From assembly GCA_022661535.1 (NCBI GenBank), contig JAKULF010000011.1:2170001-2234000 (forward strand): a stretch of 64,000 nucleotides of DNA. The letters run 5' to 3'. Of this stretch, positions 22,301 to 32,953 are shown piece by piece. The position numbers and the translations under genes were made by a program. Position 1 is the first letter of the stretch, and the number at the start of each line of letters is the position of its first letter. The stretch is from Eutypa lata. Lineage: Eukaryota > Ascomycota > Sordariomycetes > Xylariales > Diatrypaceae. The notes beneath the pieces were generated by a model. That model saw only the letters and a list, made by a program, of their open reading frames with translations. It was not told the origin of the DNA and made no database searches.

Positions 22301-22959
22301 GTAACGGAGCTTTTCTGATGGACACGAGATTTCCTATTCAATTGTTCTCCTGGCGAGCATTCAGCATCATCAAGTGTCATAGATCCGTCACTGCATGGGA
22401 TAAATATATGTGTATCAAACAACACTTATCATTAAATATATATGTCTATCTATCGCGGCGCGGCGATTACCCCGCCTGCTGCGCGAGCATCTAATCTATC
22501 GTTTTAATTATACGTCTGGGCACATATATATATGTAAGTAGGTATGTATGTACCTTGAACCCATCATCGCCAAATGCAATGCAATGCAATGAAATGCAAA
22601 GCCCACGCGTGCCAAAATCACCACGCGCTTATCATTACATCATCTTCTCACGCCAAAACGCCAACCATCTATAGTGGTATCATGTTTTGACTCCGTAGCG
22701 CCGACCTAATCAATGGTCTCCTAAAACAAGCAAGTAAGCGGGCAGACAGGCAGGCAGGCACAATGGCGCCGCCTGATCCGTCCAAGCCGATGCTGCTATC
22801 CAGGATGCATGCGTACCTGCCGAGAGGTAGCAGACCCTAGTCCTGGTATATAATAAGGGACGGACTAGCCCACTTCAGTAGGGAGCGAGCAGCGTTCCGT
22901 CCCTTGACTTTCGAGGATGTATGTGTAGTTATATATATATATGACAACCTCTACGTCAT
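16392..22959. other. Gene-poor interval of about 6.5 kb
   Basis: No gene is supported on either strand; the longest open frames are 60-80 codons with no recognisable family. The first 800 bp are presumably the CFEM promoter and leader. The rest is AT-rich with many TACCTA/TAGGTA words (for example 17460-17600, 18730-18760, 20055-20070, 20853-20868) and a small perfect hairpin GTGGCAC-TTTC-GTGCCAC near 21294. A gene with many short exons could be missed by eye. Confidence 0.5.
22572..22596. repeat. (AATGC)n short array
   Basis: Four to five AATGC pentamers, the last one altered, lie about 360 bp beyond the MFS transporter stop codon. Confidence 0.8.
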
Positions 22960-24744
22960 CTAAGGGTTACTGACGTAGCTCCTCGCGCGTCGGAGATCCT
23001 CATCGGTCTCATCGGCATCACGATTGGCGCCATCGCGGCCGACATCGCCCTTCTCGTCGGGGCTATCGTCGCCGGCGTAGGCGAACCTGCTGCGCTGGCG
23101 GATGCGCTCGCCGTACTTCCAGAAGAGAAACGGAATACCGCAGCAGGCGAGGGAGATGAAGGCGAGCAGGGTGGTGGCCCACTCGTAGCCGAGGCGGTCG
23201 TACATCTGGTTGGTGAAGAGCACGACGGCGGCGCCCCAGAACGAGCGGATGCAGGTCTTGGCGGCGAGGGCGGAGGCGGCCTGGTGCTGGTACGCGTCGA
23301 CGAGGTAGTTGTTGGCGCTGTTGTAGAGGAAGATGAAGCCGAAGCCGACGGGGAACCCGCCCAGCGCGGGGCCCACCCAGATCAGCCGCGGGTACGACGT
23401 CCAGGCGAAGACGAACAGGCCGACGGGGATGCACCAGCACGAGACCATCATGGGGATGAGGCGGAGCTCGGGCGGCGGCAGGCGCCCCGGGTGCTTGGCG
23501 ATGAGGCCGACGTAGTGCTGGTTGACCCAGGGCGAGCAGAAGGCCGAGAGCACGACGCCGACCGCCAGCGGGATGAACATCAGGCCCGTGGTCGAGGCCG
23601 AGTACCCCTTGCCCTTCTGGAAGATGATGGGGAACGCCACGAAGAACATGTACAGCAGCCCGTAGAGCACGCTCATGTAGATCGAGATGAGGAAGACGAT
23701 GAGCTCGCCGAAGAGCAGCTGGAACGGCCGGATCAGGAAGATGCGCATCCGCTCGCCGAACGGCCGCTTGTCGAGGTCCTGCTCCGTGACGTGGTCCGGA
23801 GAGCCCGTCTCCTTCCGGAGCTTGGCCGCCCGTCGCGCTAGGATCGTCGGCGCGTACGTCTCCGGCACCGTGAAGGTGATGAGGACCCAGACGACGAAAG
23901 ACATGATTAATTGGATCCAGTACAGCCAGCGCCAGCCGGCGGCGTCGGAAAGGAAGCCGCCCACCAAGGGACCGATGGCAGGACCGATGAAAGGGGCGGC
24001 GGAGAAGGCGGCCATGGGGATACCGCGCTCCTCGGACCTCCACAGGTCGGCTAGGGTGCCGCCGACGAGGGTCATGGGCGCGGAGAAAGCGATGCCGTCG
24101 ATGGCACGGGCGACAAGGAGCGTGGCGATGTTCTTGGCTACGGCTCCCGGGATGATGAAGACGACGGCAACGAGGAGCGTGGTGCCGTAGATGATGCGGC
24201 GGCCGTAAACTTCGGAGAGCGGGGCGAAGATCATGGGCCCGACGCCGAAGCCCACGACGAACAGCGTGATGCTGAGCAGGGCGACCTCCTCGCTGACGTT
24301 GAACTCCTCGGCGACACCCTCGATGTCGGCCGTCACGACACTGGAAGCAAAGGCGACGACGAAGCAGGTGATGGCCACGACCATGGTGCAGTACCACTTG
24401 TAGGCCTTGGACCAGTTCTTGGGGTTCTCTGGGTCGTTGGGCACGAAGGTGACGAGCTTGTAGCGGTTCTCGCCATCGGGCTCGATGGGGCCGGGAATCT
24501 CTCCCGTAATGGTTTCATGGATATATTCGTCGAGGTTCGCGTCGGCGCTCAGGGTTCGGTATGGCAGGTTGACATCCAGTTCCGGATCCCTTCTCTCTTT
24601 CGTGTTAACCCGAGCTAAATGCGAATGTGTATTAGAGGTGACAGTCTTCATGGGTTCGAAGGTAGGCTGGCGTTGGTCTGACGACCCAACCGTTGAAGAG
24701 CTGTCTGAGTTGTCCATATTGGACTCGTTTGTTGGTGTGGTCAT
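22960..24744 (-). CDS. MFS transporter, DHA1 (drug:H+ antiporter / polyamine-type) family
   Basis: A single-exon gene of 594 codons. A hydrophilic N-terminus of about 115 residues precedes the P-x-N-P-K-N-W-S motif and twelve predicted membrane segments. Family signs are G-x-G-V-G-P-M-I-F-A-P-L-S-E-V-Y-G-R-R after TM2, R-A-I-D-G-I-A in TM4, and A-P-F-I-G-P-A-I-G-P-L-V-G-G-F then W-R-W-L-Y-W-I-Q in the TM5-6 region. A charged loop of about 50 residues separates the halves. The C-terminal tail is rich in Asp/Glu/Arg. Such plasma-membrane proteins export drugs, polyamines or metabolites in exchange for protons; the substrate cannot be told from sequence. It lies 1.7 kb from, and on the same strand as, an FAD oxidoreductase, but nothing shows co-regulation. 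Strong GC bias creates long shadow frames on both strands. Confidence 0.93.
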   Translation of the reverse strand: MTTPTNESNMDNSDSSSTVGSSDQRQPTFEPMKTVTSNTHSHLARVNTKERRDPELDVNLPYRTLSADANLDEYIHETITGEIPGPIEPDGENRYKLVTFVPNDPENPKNWSKAYKWYCTMVVAITCFVVAFASSVVTADIEGVAEEFNVSEEVALLSITLFVVGFGVGPMIFAPLSEVYGRRIIYGTTLLVAVVFIIPGAVAKNIATLLVARAIDGIAFSAPMTLVGGTLADLWRSEERGIPMAAFSAAPFIGPAIGPLVGGFLSDAAGWRWLYWIQLIMSFVVWVLITFTVPETYAPTILARRAAKLRKETGSPDHVTEQDLDKRPFGERMRIFLIRPFQLLFGELIVFLISIYMSVLYGLLYMFFVAFPIIFQKGKGYSASTTGLMFIPLAVGVVLSAFCSPWVNQHYVGLIAKHPGRLPPPELRLIPMMVSCWCIPVGLFVFAWTSYPRLIWVGPALGGFPVGFGFIFLYNSANNYLVDAYQHQAASALAAKTCIRSFWGAAVVLFTNQMYDRLGYEWATTLLAFISLACCGIPFLFWKYGERIRQRSRFAYAGDDSPDEKGDVGRDGANRDADETDEDLRRARSYVSNP

Positions 24745-26465
24745 TAAGTGTTAATTAATAGTAGTAAAGCGAACAGAAGGAGTGAATACGAATATGAAAG
24801 AGTCAAAATGAGGTTGTTTATTTGCTCCCCCAAACCTTTTTGTTCTACGATGAACTTCATATACCAACACGACGGAAGGGCCATGAGCGGATCATGAGCT
24901 CTTATATATAGAGACCAGCATTTATCTTAGACTCGCCCTTTTGAGGCTCTAGCCCTAGGCCGTGTGGATACTTACATAGGTATGTAGTCAATGTGGTGAC
25001 AAGCGCCGGCATGTCCCTCTGACACGCTACATATCTAATCACATCATTGGCCGCTCACCACGGTGACATAAGTTACAATGGGTTAGGTGAACATCTTCTG
25101 CATATGTACATATGTACGGGCCAATCCCCTGACGCGAAAGCGACAACGGAGGCAAAATATGTAGTTTCGAAACTTCCAAAATGGGAAGAATGGAAGGAAT
25201 GGGAAGAAAAAGAAATGGAACCCAACTGTGTTCGCTGCGAGGGACTAGACCCGAGGGGCGAGTGATAGGGTGGGAAAGCAAGTGAGAGCTCGTGGTTTCG
25301 AGGTTACTGGGTTAGACGAGAATTTTTCTATTTATTGGGAATCGTCGAATCGAGTCGAAAAGGAGATGACTCGGTCTCATTCGGCATCAAAGCTAAAGGC
25401 GAGAGGGAGAGCTCCACTACGTACCCGAACATTCTTCGCTCTTTTCCTACGCGAAACCTCGAAATCTCGAAATCTCGATCAATTTCTTGTCAATTAAAAA
25501 AAGTAGGCCTGGGAAACAATGAAGAAATGATTTGAACTTGGGGATCTCCTGGTTCGCCCTATGCAGCTCCTTGATCTTCCAATTCATGGTGGAATTGGTT
25601 CTTTGTGGCGAAATGATGGTGAGGTTTCGAGTGAAAAACTGGTGACCCGAATTTAATAACTGTGACGGCATCCGGAAGCTGCTCACGGTCCCACTTTAGC
25701 TCATCAGTGACCAACTAAGGAAAGACGCGACGGGACCCACAACGGCCGGAGTGATTTAAGTATGATTCGGTGCTGGGTACCCAATATGGATCGTCTGTTT
25801 GATAAGGAGCTCATGGTGTAAGTATGAGGTGTAGGTAGTTGAAGCTTCACGTGTGTAACGCATAGTTACGTAGTATGTAGGGCTGAAAGATGTAGCCTCC
25901 AATGTCCATTCAGTATATTCAAATCCATATTCTCTAGAGGTGAGTTCATTCCCAGATTCCTTTGAGAAAATGAGTATTCTAGCTAGGTATAGCAATAGTT
26001 ACGTCGTGTTGTTAGTGACCCGAGAACTTTCGAAGGCTTTGAAAAAATAATTCGACGGTCTAAATTTAAATTTAGGTTTCATATTACATCCGATTAAACC
26101 CATACACGCAGCAACTACGAATCCATACGGCCGAGACGCGAAAGCAAATTAAGTGCATACAGAGTAACTATACACATATTTACGTGGGCCACAAGATTGA
26201 AAAAGGGGGCCGAGATCAGTTCCTATTACTACATACTATATTACCTAGTCGTCATGCATGCGTGCCCGAGTCAAACCCACAAATCTTATTTTGTTACTAT
26301 GTATACTGTATACCAGCTATGCTTCGGGTCTTATTCCCGGTACTAATTCCCCAATTTACTTATCTATACATGTGATCTCCCGTAAACATAGACCGAAAGA
26401 GGGGGGAGGGGATAAGGAAGGAGGTAAAAAGTGAGTGACGAGTGGATGGATGAGTGAGGGGTTCA
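24745..26465. other. Intergenic, no supported gene
   Basis: This contains the MFS promoter (start at 24744) and the 3' flank of the FAD oxidoreductase. I see short inverted repeats (CCAATTC...GAATTGG near 25577 and the 16-bp palindrome CTAAATTTAAATTTAG near 26061). A CGAAATCT direct repeat lies near 25455-25475. Open frames of up to 80 codons show no family features. Confidence 0.5.
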
Positions 26466-28758
26466 TCAAGCAAACATCTCCGCGAGGTTCTCCAAACCTG
26501 CCTTCTTGACTCTTGACAACGAAGGTAGCAGCTCGGGAGGAAACCATTCGGTCAGTCTTCCTCTGGGTCTCCCAGGTCTCTCCAAAAGATCATCGTCTTC
26601 GCGCGTCTTGTCATCTTCGTCGTAGCCTTCGCCTTCGCTCGCGATCATAATGCCTAACGCCGTGCCGCTCAGCCAAGCCCATACCATGCCGTCACCACAA
26701 TAGCCCGCGGCTACCCATTCGCCGTATCCCTTCTTTTTCTTTGTCTTCTGCTGGGCTGCTGCCATTTTTACTACTACCTCCCGACCCGTCAGCTGGGGAT
26801 TCAACCTCCCGACAAAAGGGAGCAGATCGCCTGTGAAGCCAAGAACACCAGACCAGGCTTGTTTCGTGCTGCCCTCCTCCCGCAAGTGAAGGTCGCGTCG
26901 CTGCTGCGCCCCCGAGTTCGGTTCGAAGATAGTCCGAAGAATGCCAGTGAGATGCGCCGTTGGCAGGGCGTCCAACCGCCCATCATCCCAGACACCGATC
27001 ATGCTCGCGCCTGCGTCTCGCGACCGGGTAAATCCCCCACCGATCATCAGATCACCACCACTATAAAATCTAGAGTCAGTAATTGTTCTTTGACGACTAT
27101 GGTTAGCGAGGAGGGTGGGACATTCGGGAGTCCTTCAAAAACCCCCCTAAACATGCTGCTAGAGTAATTCCAAGCACTGGAAAGGGCCACAAAGGAAAGA
27201 AAATATGGAAATACGGAAATCGCTTACGCTACCGGAGTCCGCTGACGGTCCTCTTCCTTGGTAAACGATGTAGCTGTAGACGTAATCGTAGGTGTCGATT
27301 TGGATGGACGCTGTGTAGCGTAGTCGAACGTGCCCTTACCATAGACGATGGACCAGGACTTCTTACCGCCAAGGTCCGACGGGAAGTAGTCACCGGGACG
27401 CTGTGCCGTCATCGTACCGAGGGCGCCCGTCAGCTTGCCGCGGAGCCCCGGGATGAACTGCGTCGCGAAGCCGTTTGTCGCGTGCACGACGTGGTTACAT
27501 TTGATGGTGCCTCTGTTCGTCGTGACCTCGTAGGCGTATTTACTGCCCCTATTCTCCCCTAATTGTGATGAAGAAGAAGAGGGGGAGGAGGAGGAAGCGA
27601 TAGATAGGACAGAAGTCCCCGTCTCTAACGAGAGCCTCTTCTCGTATTTAGTAAGTAGGTCTTTCCACACGCAAGAGACGAACCGAAACGGCCATAGCGC
27701 TCCAGCCGTGTAGGAGATGGCTCCTTTGACGTGTTCGTTGACTTTGAATTTCTAAAGTAGTGTGAAAGCATAAACTGTGTCAATGATGGTACTGCTACCT
27801 CCAGGTCCTCCCACCTTATGCTCGTGCACGACGTATATTATGATAGAGAGGCAGGAACTCACCTCCCGAGCCTCCGTGGCATCCCACATCTGTATCCCCA
27901 CCTCCGGGACCCAGCGGCACAGTTCCTCGACCTCCGCGAACGCCGCGTCGCGGTCCCCCTCGTCGAGATAGAGGTCGACTGTTTCGACTTGGCGGCACTC
28001 TGCGACGTCGGCCCAGCCTTCCGCTTCGCAGAGCTGCGTCAAAACTGTAAGATGCTTAAGCTACACCACGTTATAGGGTTAGCAGATACGACACTCATAT
28101 TCAGTATGTCTTGAGAACTCTCAGAATTCACTCGCTAGAGAGTTCATCATAAAACCGACAAAAGACAAAAATAGCACGATTCGGGGTGTAGTAGCAAACA
28201 GCATTTGAGACAACGAGGTGATTTAAAGAGGGGGGAGGGGGGTAAACCCAGAACGATAGGGAATTCCAACTAAATCCTCACCTGAAACCGCACCAACGCA
28301 GCTGCCCTCTCAGGCACCATCCCAGCCCTTCGCAACTGAGCGAACAGCTCATGCGGCGACGCCTTGATATGACCGCCATTGCGACCAGTAGCACCGGAGC
28401 AGAGCGTACGCGCCTCTAGCACCACGACACCCACACCATCACCATCATTACCACCACCACCCTGGTTCTCTTTGCTGGCAGAAGCAGAAAGAAGCAAAGA
28501 CCTAGCTACCGCAGCGCCCGTGATGCCGGATCCGATAATCACAACATCGGCCTCGGCGGGCGGACCGCCGGGGCTCCGCACGTCCACTAGCTCCGGGTGC
28601 GGCGGGTCCGCGAGCCAGTAGGAGGCGGTGGGGTTCGGGACTGGGAGGCCCGGGGCGGCGCTTGCTCGTGCGAGGAGCGCCTGTAGGGATTTGTTGGCTT
28701 CTAAGAGGAGCTTGAGGGCTAGGTGGAGGGTTTTGAGGTGTGAGAGGATGGCGCCCAT
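26466..28758 (-). CDS. FAD-dependent oxidoreductase (DAO family), four exons
   Basis: Exons are 28758-28282, 28033-27863, 27751-27228 and 27060-26466, which join in frame to 588 residues. The introns have donors GTGAGG, GTGAGT and GTAAGC and acceptors CGCAG, TTTAG and TATAG. A Rossmann FAD-binding motif G-S-G-I-T-G lies at residues 76-81 within D-V-V-I-I-G-S-G-I-T-G-A-A-V-A-R. It is followed by L-E-A-R and G-A-T-G-R-N-G-G-H, typical of the D-amino-acid oxidase-like superfamily. H-A-T-N-G-F-A-T in exon 3 and the second FAD contact W-S-G-V-L-G-F-T-G-D-L-L-P-F-V-G plus A-G-Y-C-G-D-G-M in exon 4 match the family. It should oxidise an amine or amino-acid substrate with FAD, but the substrate is unknown. 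No clear signal peptide is seen. Residues near 260-275 are a Ser run encoded by a repeat. Confidence 0.9.
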
Positions 28759-29288
28759 TTTTATGTGGTGCTTTGCGGTTATCTTCCTGTGATATTACCT
28801 ACGTAAGTAGAGTACTAGCCCCTGAAAAGAAGGTACAGGCGGAGGCGGAAGACTCGTCCAGTATATTGTAGGGAGAAAGAAGGAATGTAGGGACAATAAA
28901 TTAAGTAGGTGTGAAACGAGGGTGTATGCCCTTCAATCAAATGGTAGATATCAGAAGCATAAACGATACTATCTTTCAGTATTAACCAAGTCTGAAATTA
29001 CTATATAGGTAAGGGAAATGAAACATAGAACTCCGGCAAAGCTTTCGGTCGCTTCGGTATCCTGTCGTTATCATCCGGTGTGGTACGATTCCGGATCGGT
29101 CCGTGAAGCCAGTAACAGGGAACGGGAGCCAGGGTGCTGTGAACTAGTGGGGGGGGGGAGGGGGAGGGCCATCCATATACAGTGTCCTTACAGTGCATTA
29201 TCTGACTTACCACATTGTTGTCCCACAGCGGGGAAGCCGGCCTGTGAACCAGCAATATAATAAAAGATAAGACTGCTTTTCACCATCA
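28759..29288. other. Intergenic between oxidoreductase and tRNA gene
   Basis: No gene is seen. It holds the oxidoreductase promoter, a G-rich run at 29150-29165 and the upstream flank of the tRNA gene. Confidence 0.5.
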
Positions 29289-29381
29289 GCTGGCGTGGTC
29301 TAATGGTTATGATTTCTCGTTAACATCCCACAGTGTTAATACTCACCGAGAAGGTTCCGCGTTCGATCCGCGGCGCTAGTA
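29289..29381 (+). tRNA. tRNA-Val (anticodon AAC) with a 20-nt intron
   Basis: The cloverleaf can be drawn by hand. The acceptor stem is GCTGGCG (29289-29295) with CGCTAGT (29374-29380), and the discriminator A is at 29381. The D-arm is GGTCTAATGGTTATGATT, and the anticodon stem is TCTCG/CGAGA. The T-arm is CCGCG-TTCGATC-CGCGG (29357-29373). The anticodon AAC is at 29322-29324. A 20-nt intron (29326-29345) sits one base 3' of the anticodon, the canonical position. The D-arm and anticodon loop resemble eukaryotic tRNA-Val(AAC). The mature tRNA would be 73 nt before CCA addition. Confidence 0.93.
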
Positions 29382-29383
29382 CA

Positions 29384-29395
29384 TTTTGCCTTTTT
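29384..29395 (+). terminator. RNA polymerase III terminator of tRNA-Val
   Basis: A T4 run starts 3 nt after the tRNA and a T5 run follows at 29391. Further T4 and T8 runs at 29409-29426 give backup termination. Confidence 0.8.
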
Positions 29396-29587
29396 GAAGC
29401 ATAAGTGGTTTTATTTTATTTTTTTTCAAAAGTATGTATATATATATGTATGTATCAGTTCAGTTGTATACATATGATGTCCCAATACCGGCTATAGTTC
29501 TAAAGTCTGCCCGCTCCTCTAGCACTTTTTCTGCCCAACAACATATTTTGGTACCTAGGTATGATGGTGGACGATACGATAGATTAT

Positions 29588-29699
29588 CAAGCGGTGGACA
29601 AAAAAATTGACACACTTCGTGCACTGTGCTACAGCCAAATTGGCTGATATGTGGACAGTGCGAAGAGTGCGAAGCGTCAATTTTTTTGTCCACCGCTTG
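29588..29699. mobile_element. 112-bp foldback element (MITE-like) with 24-bp perfect terminal inverted repeats
   Basis: The left end CAAGCGGTGGACAAAAAAAT (29588 onward, continuing TGAC) is the exact reverse complement of the right end up to 29699 over 24 bp. Similarity then continues imperfectly inwards (GACAC-TTCG...GCACTGT), so almost the whole element can fold into one hairpin. A direct repeat ATTAT flanks it (29583-29587 and 29700-29704), fitting a 5-bp target duplication. There is no coding capacity. The ends resemble DNA-transposon termini of fungal genomes, but the superfamily is unresolved because a TA target site does not fit exactly. Confidence 0.8.
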
Positions 29700-29704
29700 A
29701 TTAT

Positions 29705-30100
29705 GTAGATAGATAATAGCCCAGCTGGTTGGGCAAGTCAATCTACTTAACGAATTGTGAAGAATTTTCCAGAAGGCTTGGCACGAATAGACTTTTAACT
29801 TGCCGCCTGCACGAACCCGTTATACATATTTAATAGGCGGGAGCCGCTAGATACGTACAACCAGAGCGTTCTACAAACACCGGGTTTATGCAGAAAGAGC
29901 AGCGTAGAACTAGGGCTGACTCGAACATATAGAATACAGAAGATAGTTAGTTGGCCTGTCAATTCAATATTCAAGGAGAGACGCTGTTAGTTATTACAAT
30001 ACCTACCAATTGTACGGCTGACTAGTCTAAGTACTTACTCAAACTATCCGGAGTATAAGAAAAAAGCAACCAACAATCGGACTGGGTGAATAGGAACTGA
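29705..30100. other. Intergenic upstream of the 30101 gene
   Basis: AT-rich; no feature beyond presumed promoter of the following gene is seen. Confidence 0.45.
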
Positions 30101-30730
30101 ATGAGCATGAGAGCATCACTTGTCCAAACCCTCTACTTCGGCCGGTATCTGCGTCCGCGTCAGTACATGAATATTCGGCCTATACCATCAGTATCATCCC
30201 TAACTCGTCTACGCCATTCTTACCCCTTAACAAATCACACTGCTACAATCCCAGCACATCAACAGCAGAAGGCCGCAATGTCATCAGCATCAGCATCAAA
30301 GGACACAAGCTCTCAAGCCCAGTCTCAGTCTCAAAGCCAGTCATCACCTTCTTCTTCTTCTTCTCCCCCCTCTTCAACTCAACAACAACAACAGGAGCCC
30401 ACCACCACCACTACCAGCAACCCCCTACCCCTCCCTGAGCCCCCAACTAGCGCCGGCAAGACGTCAACAACAACAACAACAACAACAACAACGACATATC
30501 AACTCACAGTCGACGGGGCGGGAGTGAAGCTAGATCACCTGGGACCGCTCGTGGTCAACGTGGACGGGACGATGAGCCGGATCGCGAACTGGGAGAAGAT
30601 GGCGGACATCGAGCGCGAGAACACGGTGCGGATCATCGGGAAGCGGAACCAGGCGCGGCTTGCGAAGCTAAGGGGAGCGGCGGCGGCGGTGGCGAGGGGA
30701 GAGCAGCCGGAGGGGCAGGAGGAGCGGTAG
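30101..30730 (+). CDS. Small conserved fungal protein with basic N-terminus, function unknown
   Basis: A single frame of 209 codons. The C-terminal 75 residues look conserved and folded: V-D-G-A-G-V-K-L-D-H-L-G-P-L-V-V-N-V-D-G-T-M-S-R-I then N-W-E-K-M and R-E-N-T-V-R-I-I-G-K-R-N-Q-A-R-L. The middle is low complexity, with Ser, Gln and Thr runs encoded by TCA/CAA/ACA repeats. Residues 1-59 contain many Arg and hydroxylated residues but no acidic ones, as in a mitochondrial presequence. A second ATG at 30278 has a stronger translation context (GCCGCA before ATG) and would give a 150-residue protein without that leader. Two forms with different locations are possible. I recognise the C-terminal block as typical of uncharacterised fungal proteins but cannot name its function. 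Confidence 0.75.
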   Translation: MSMRASLVQTLYFGRYLRPRQYMNIRPIPSVSSLTRLRHSYPLTNHTATIPAHQQQKAAMSSASASKDTSSQAQSQSQSQSSPSSSSSPPSSTQQQQQEPTTTTTSNPLPLPEPPTSAGKTSTTTTTTTTTTYQLTVDGAGVKLDHLGPLVVNVDGTMSRIANWEKMADIERENTVRIIGKRNQARLAKLRGAAAAVARGEQPEGQEER

Positions 30731-32953
30731 AGTTATGTAAGAGCTGACTAGAGGTGTATGGAGCTTGTCGGTTCGGGATGGGTTAGGTAGGTAGTAAGGT
30801 TAGGGTTAGGGTTACGGGCGACAAGATCTATGTAGATCAAGGTGATGTGTGTAGGGGCGCCCCAGCCCCAGGCCAGGTTTAAGGAGGCTAGGTAAGCGAA
30901 GTACCTAACTATGTATGTATGTGTGTATGTAGGACTGCGGACAACATGGACAAAGGGAAACCAGTCCGCATGGAACGTAGTTGTGTACAACGTAGTAAGG
31001 CCGAAGGATACATAATTGGAATCGAAATGGGGTCCTTCGGTGGCGATTTGAAGGATGAGGAGGATCGAGAAAAGGGTTATTTTACTAGTTGAGTAGTGAG
31101 CCAGACAAGAGTCGTCGTTTGCTAGCGAACTGCAATAAGTACACGCGAATTAGCAGTAGACAGCACTGAGGAAGATCACACAGGGAGAGTGTCAAGTTAG
31201 GCGCTCCAGAATAGGAAGGGCGGGAACAGTGGCAAGGTGAGATGGGTCAACTACCTAGGAGTGAGTGTAGGTGAGGTGTGTGGTCTTCATCATCATCATC
31301 TAGTTAGTCTACATCTTACAACAGACGGAGATGGATGAGTAAGTATGTAATGAATACTACTCGACTTCGCCCCTACTTCCTATCACGTCCGCGACGGACA
31401 AATACATACCTGAAAGTAAATGAAATTTTGACTTTTAGGGGTTTCCGGAAACGAATGGCCGGGAAACCGTGTGGGGAGGAGAAATCAAGATGATACCTAC
31501 ATACATAGGTAGAAGTTCTAAAAGGCCCTGGCAGCTTACATACATACCTGGTACCTGCCTCCCTATAGCTAGACACTAGTAGCCATTACGAGCAAGGACC
31601 TCGAGATAACGCCATAGCGGCGCGAAGCACGCACTCTCCCTAGTCAGCCTTCTGCCTCTTCTCTTTTTTTTCTTTCTCTTCCTTCTCTACGCTTTGCATC
31701 GGCTGCAAAGTTCCGAGGAAGGGTAGTTCCGTTCTAGGCAATAGCGAGATATCATAGGTACGCATACATACTATTTATGAATATAATAACGGTAATAATA
31801 TGTGCGGACATCGAGGGATACGAGGAATACCAAATAACTAGCTGCCATGATATGTGAATTTATTGTAATTGTGCCACTCGGCAACTACTACGTACATACT
31901 ACGCGAGTCATGTATGCCTGTAAGTAAACAGTACAATGAAGACAACTATCGAACTCACCATATGTCTATATATTTCTTGTATGCATTTTCTGTTATTTCG
32001 GTATGTCTCTTGTAGTTACGTATTCCCTACCATACGTACCTACATACATATGTATAGACATCTCATATACTCACCGTTCATCCATGTAAAAAAACATGTC
32101 GTATTCCTTGTGTGTAGGTATCCATCCAATCCAAACAGATTTCTATATTAATTTATTTTTATTTCTTAATCCAATGTAAAAAATACAGCCGAGTCTTAAT
32201 TGCTGTACCCGCAAGCCCCCTGTCTGTTGGTGGTGCTGGCATTCCGCCATCTTCTTTCTCTCGCCTTCTCCGATCGTGAAGATACCGCGGATGAACGATA
32301 GGACTCGGATATGTCTATCTAGATAGTATATGCAAATATGTAGTCAGTAGATACTGAGGTATGGATATAGTCGCCAGTTAAGTGGAGTGTGATAGACACA
32401 CTAGGCGAATCTAACCATGCACTCTTAGCATTAGTTGGTCCGTCAGGCCCGGCATATATTCCAACTCGTTTTTATGTTATCGGGTCAGATGTAAGCAAGT
32501 ATTCCTAGCACCACCATGTTCGGTTTGCATGGAGTTAGTAGTTTGCGCATGGAGGAGCTAGCAAGCGAGAGAACAGGTCATAGAAGACGCAGCATGTAGA
32601 CTCGACATCTTCACAAGCATTTGGGCCAATGCCCAAGAATTAGATATCTTGTGTGTTTGACGGGTCGGACAACCGACCCAACTCGTGTATTTCGCTTTGG
32701 CTCTCTTGATAAGACATGAAAATCAAACCAAATAAATCGCTGCGTGAAACACAATACGGCATGCGTGGTATACCCGGTATGAGACCTCCCTCCCACCGGA
32801 CCCCAAGCCTTCAAAAAAATAGCAATTCCTAGCACACAAACAAAACAAAAAAAACGCCATCCTGATATATGTATGATATGATGATGATGATCCGTGGACA
32901 TAGACATGGGCATGAGTTGTCCTAGCAAAATTCCTCTCCCTCTTTTGAATAGA
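30731..32953. other. Intergenic, no supported gene
   Basis: About 2.2 kb between the 3' ends of the 30101 gene and the bZIP gene. It contains a short TTAGGG array, TATGTA and TACATA words (30900-30930, 31495-31550, 32035-32060), and only short open frames without family features. Confidence 0.5.
30799..30814 (+). repeat. Short interstitial TTAGGG repeat
   Basis: GGTTAGGGTTAGGGTTA gives between two and three units of the fungal telomere repeat, 70 bp beyond the stop codon of the preceding gene. Such short interstitial runs are common and do not imply a chromosome end. Confidence 0.7.

Noticed and set aside
23063..24397. A 444-codon minus-strand frame and several plus-strand frames overlapping the MFS gene
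   Set aside because: They are Arg/His/Pro-rich shadow translations caused by high GC at third positions; the MFS frame has clear membrane segments and motifs.
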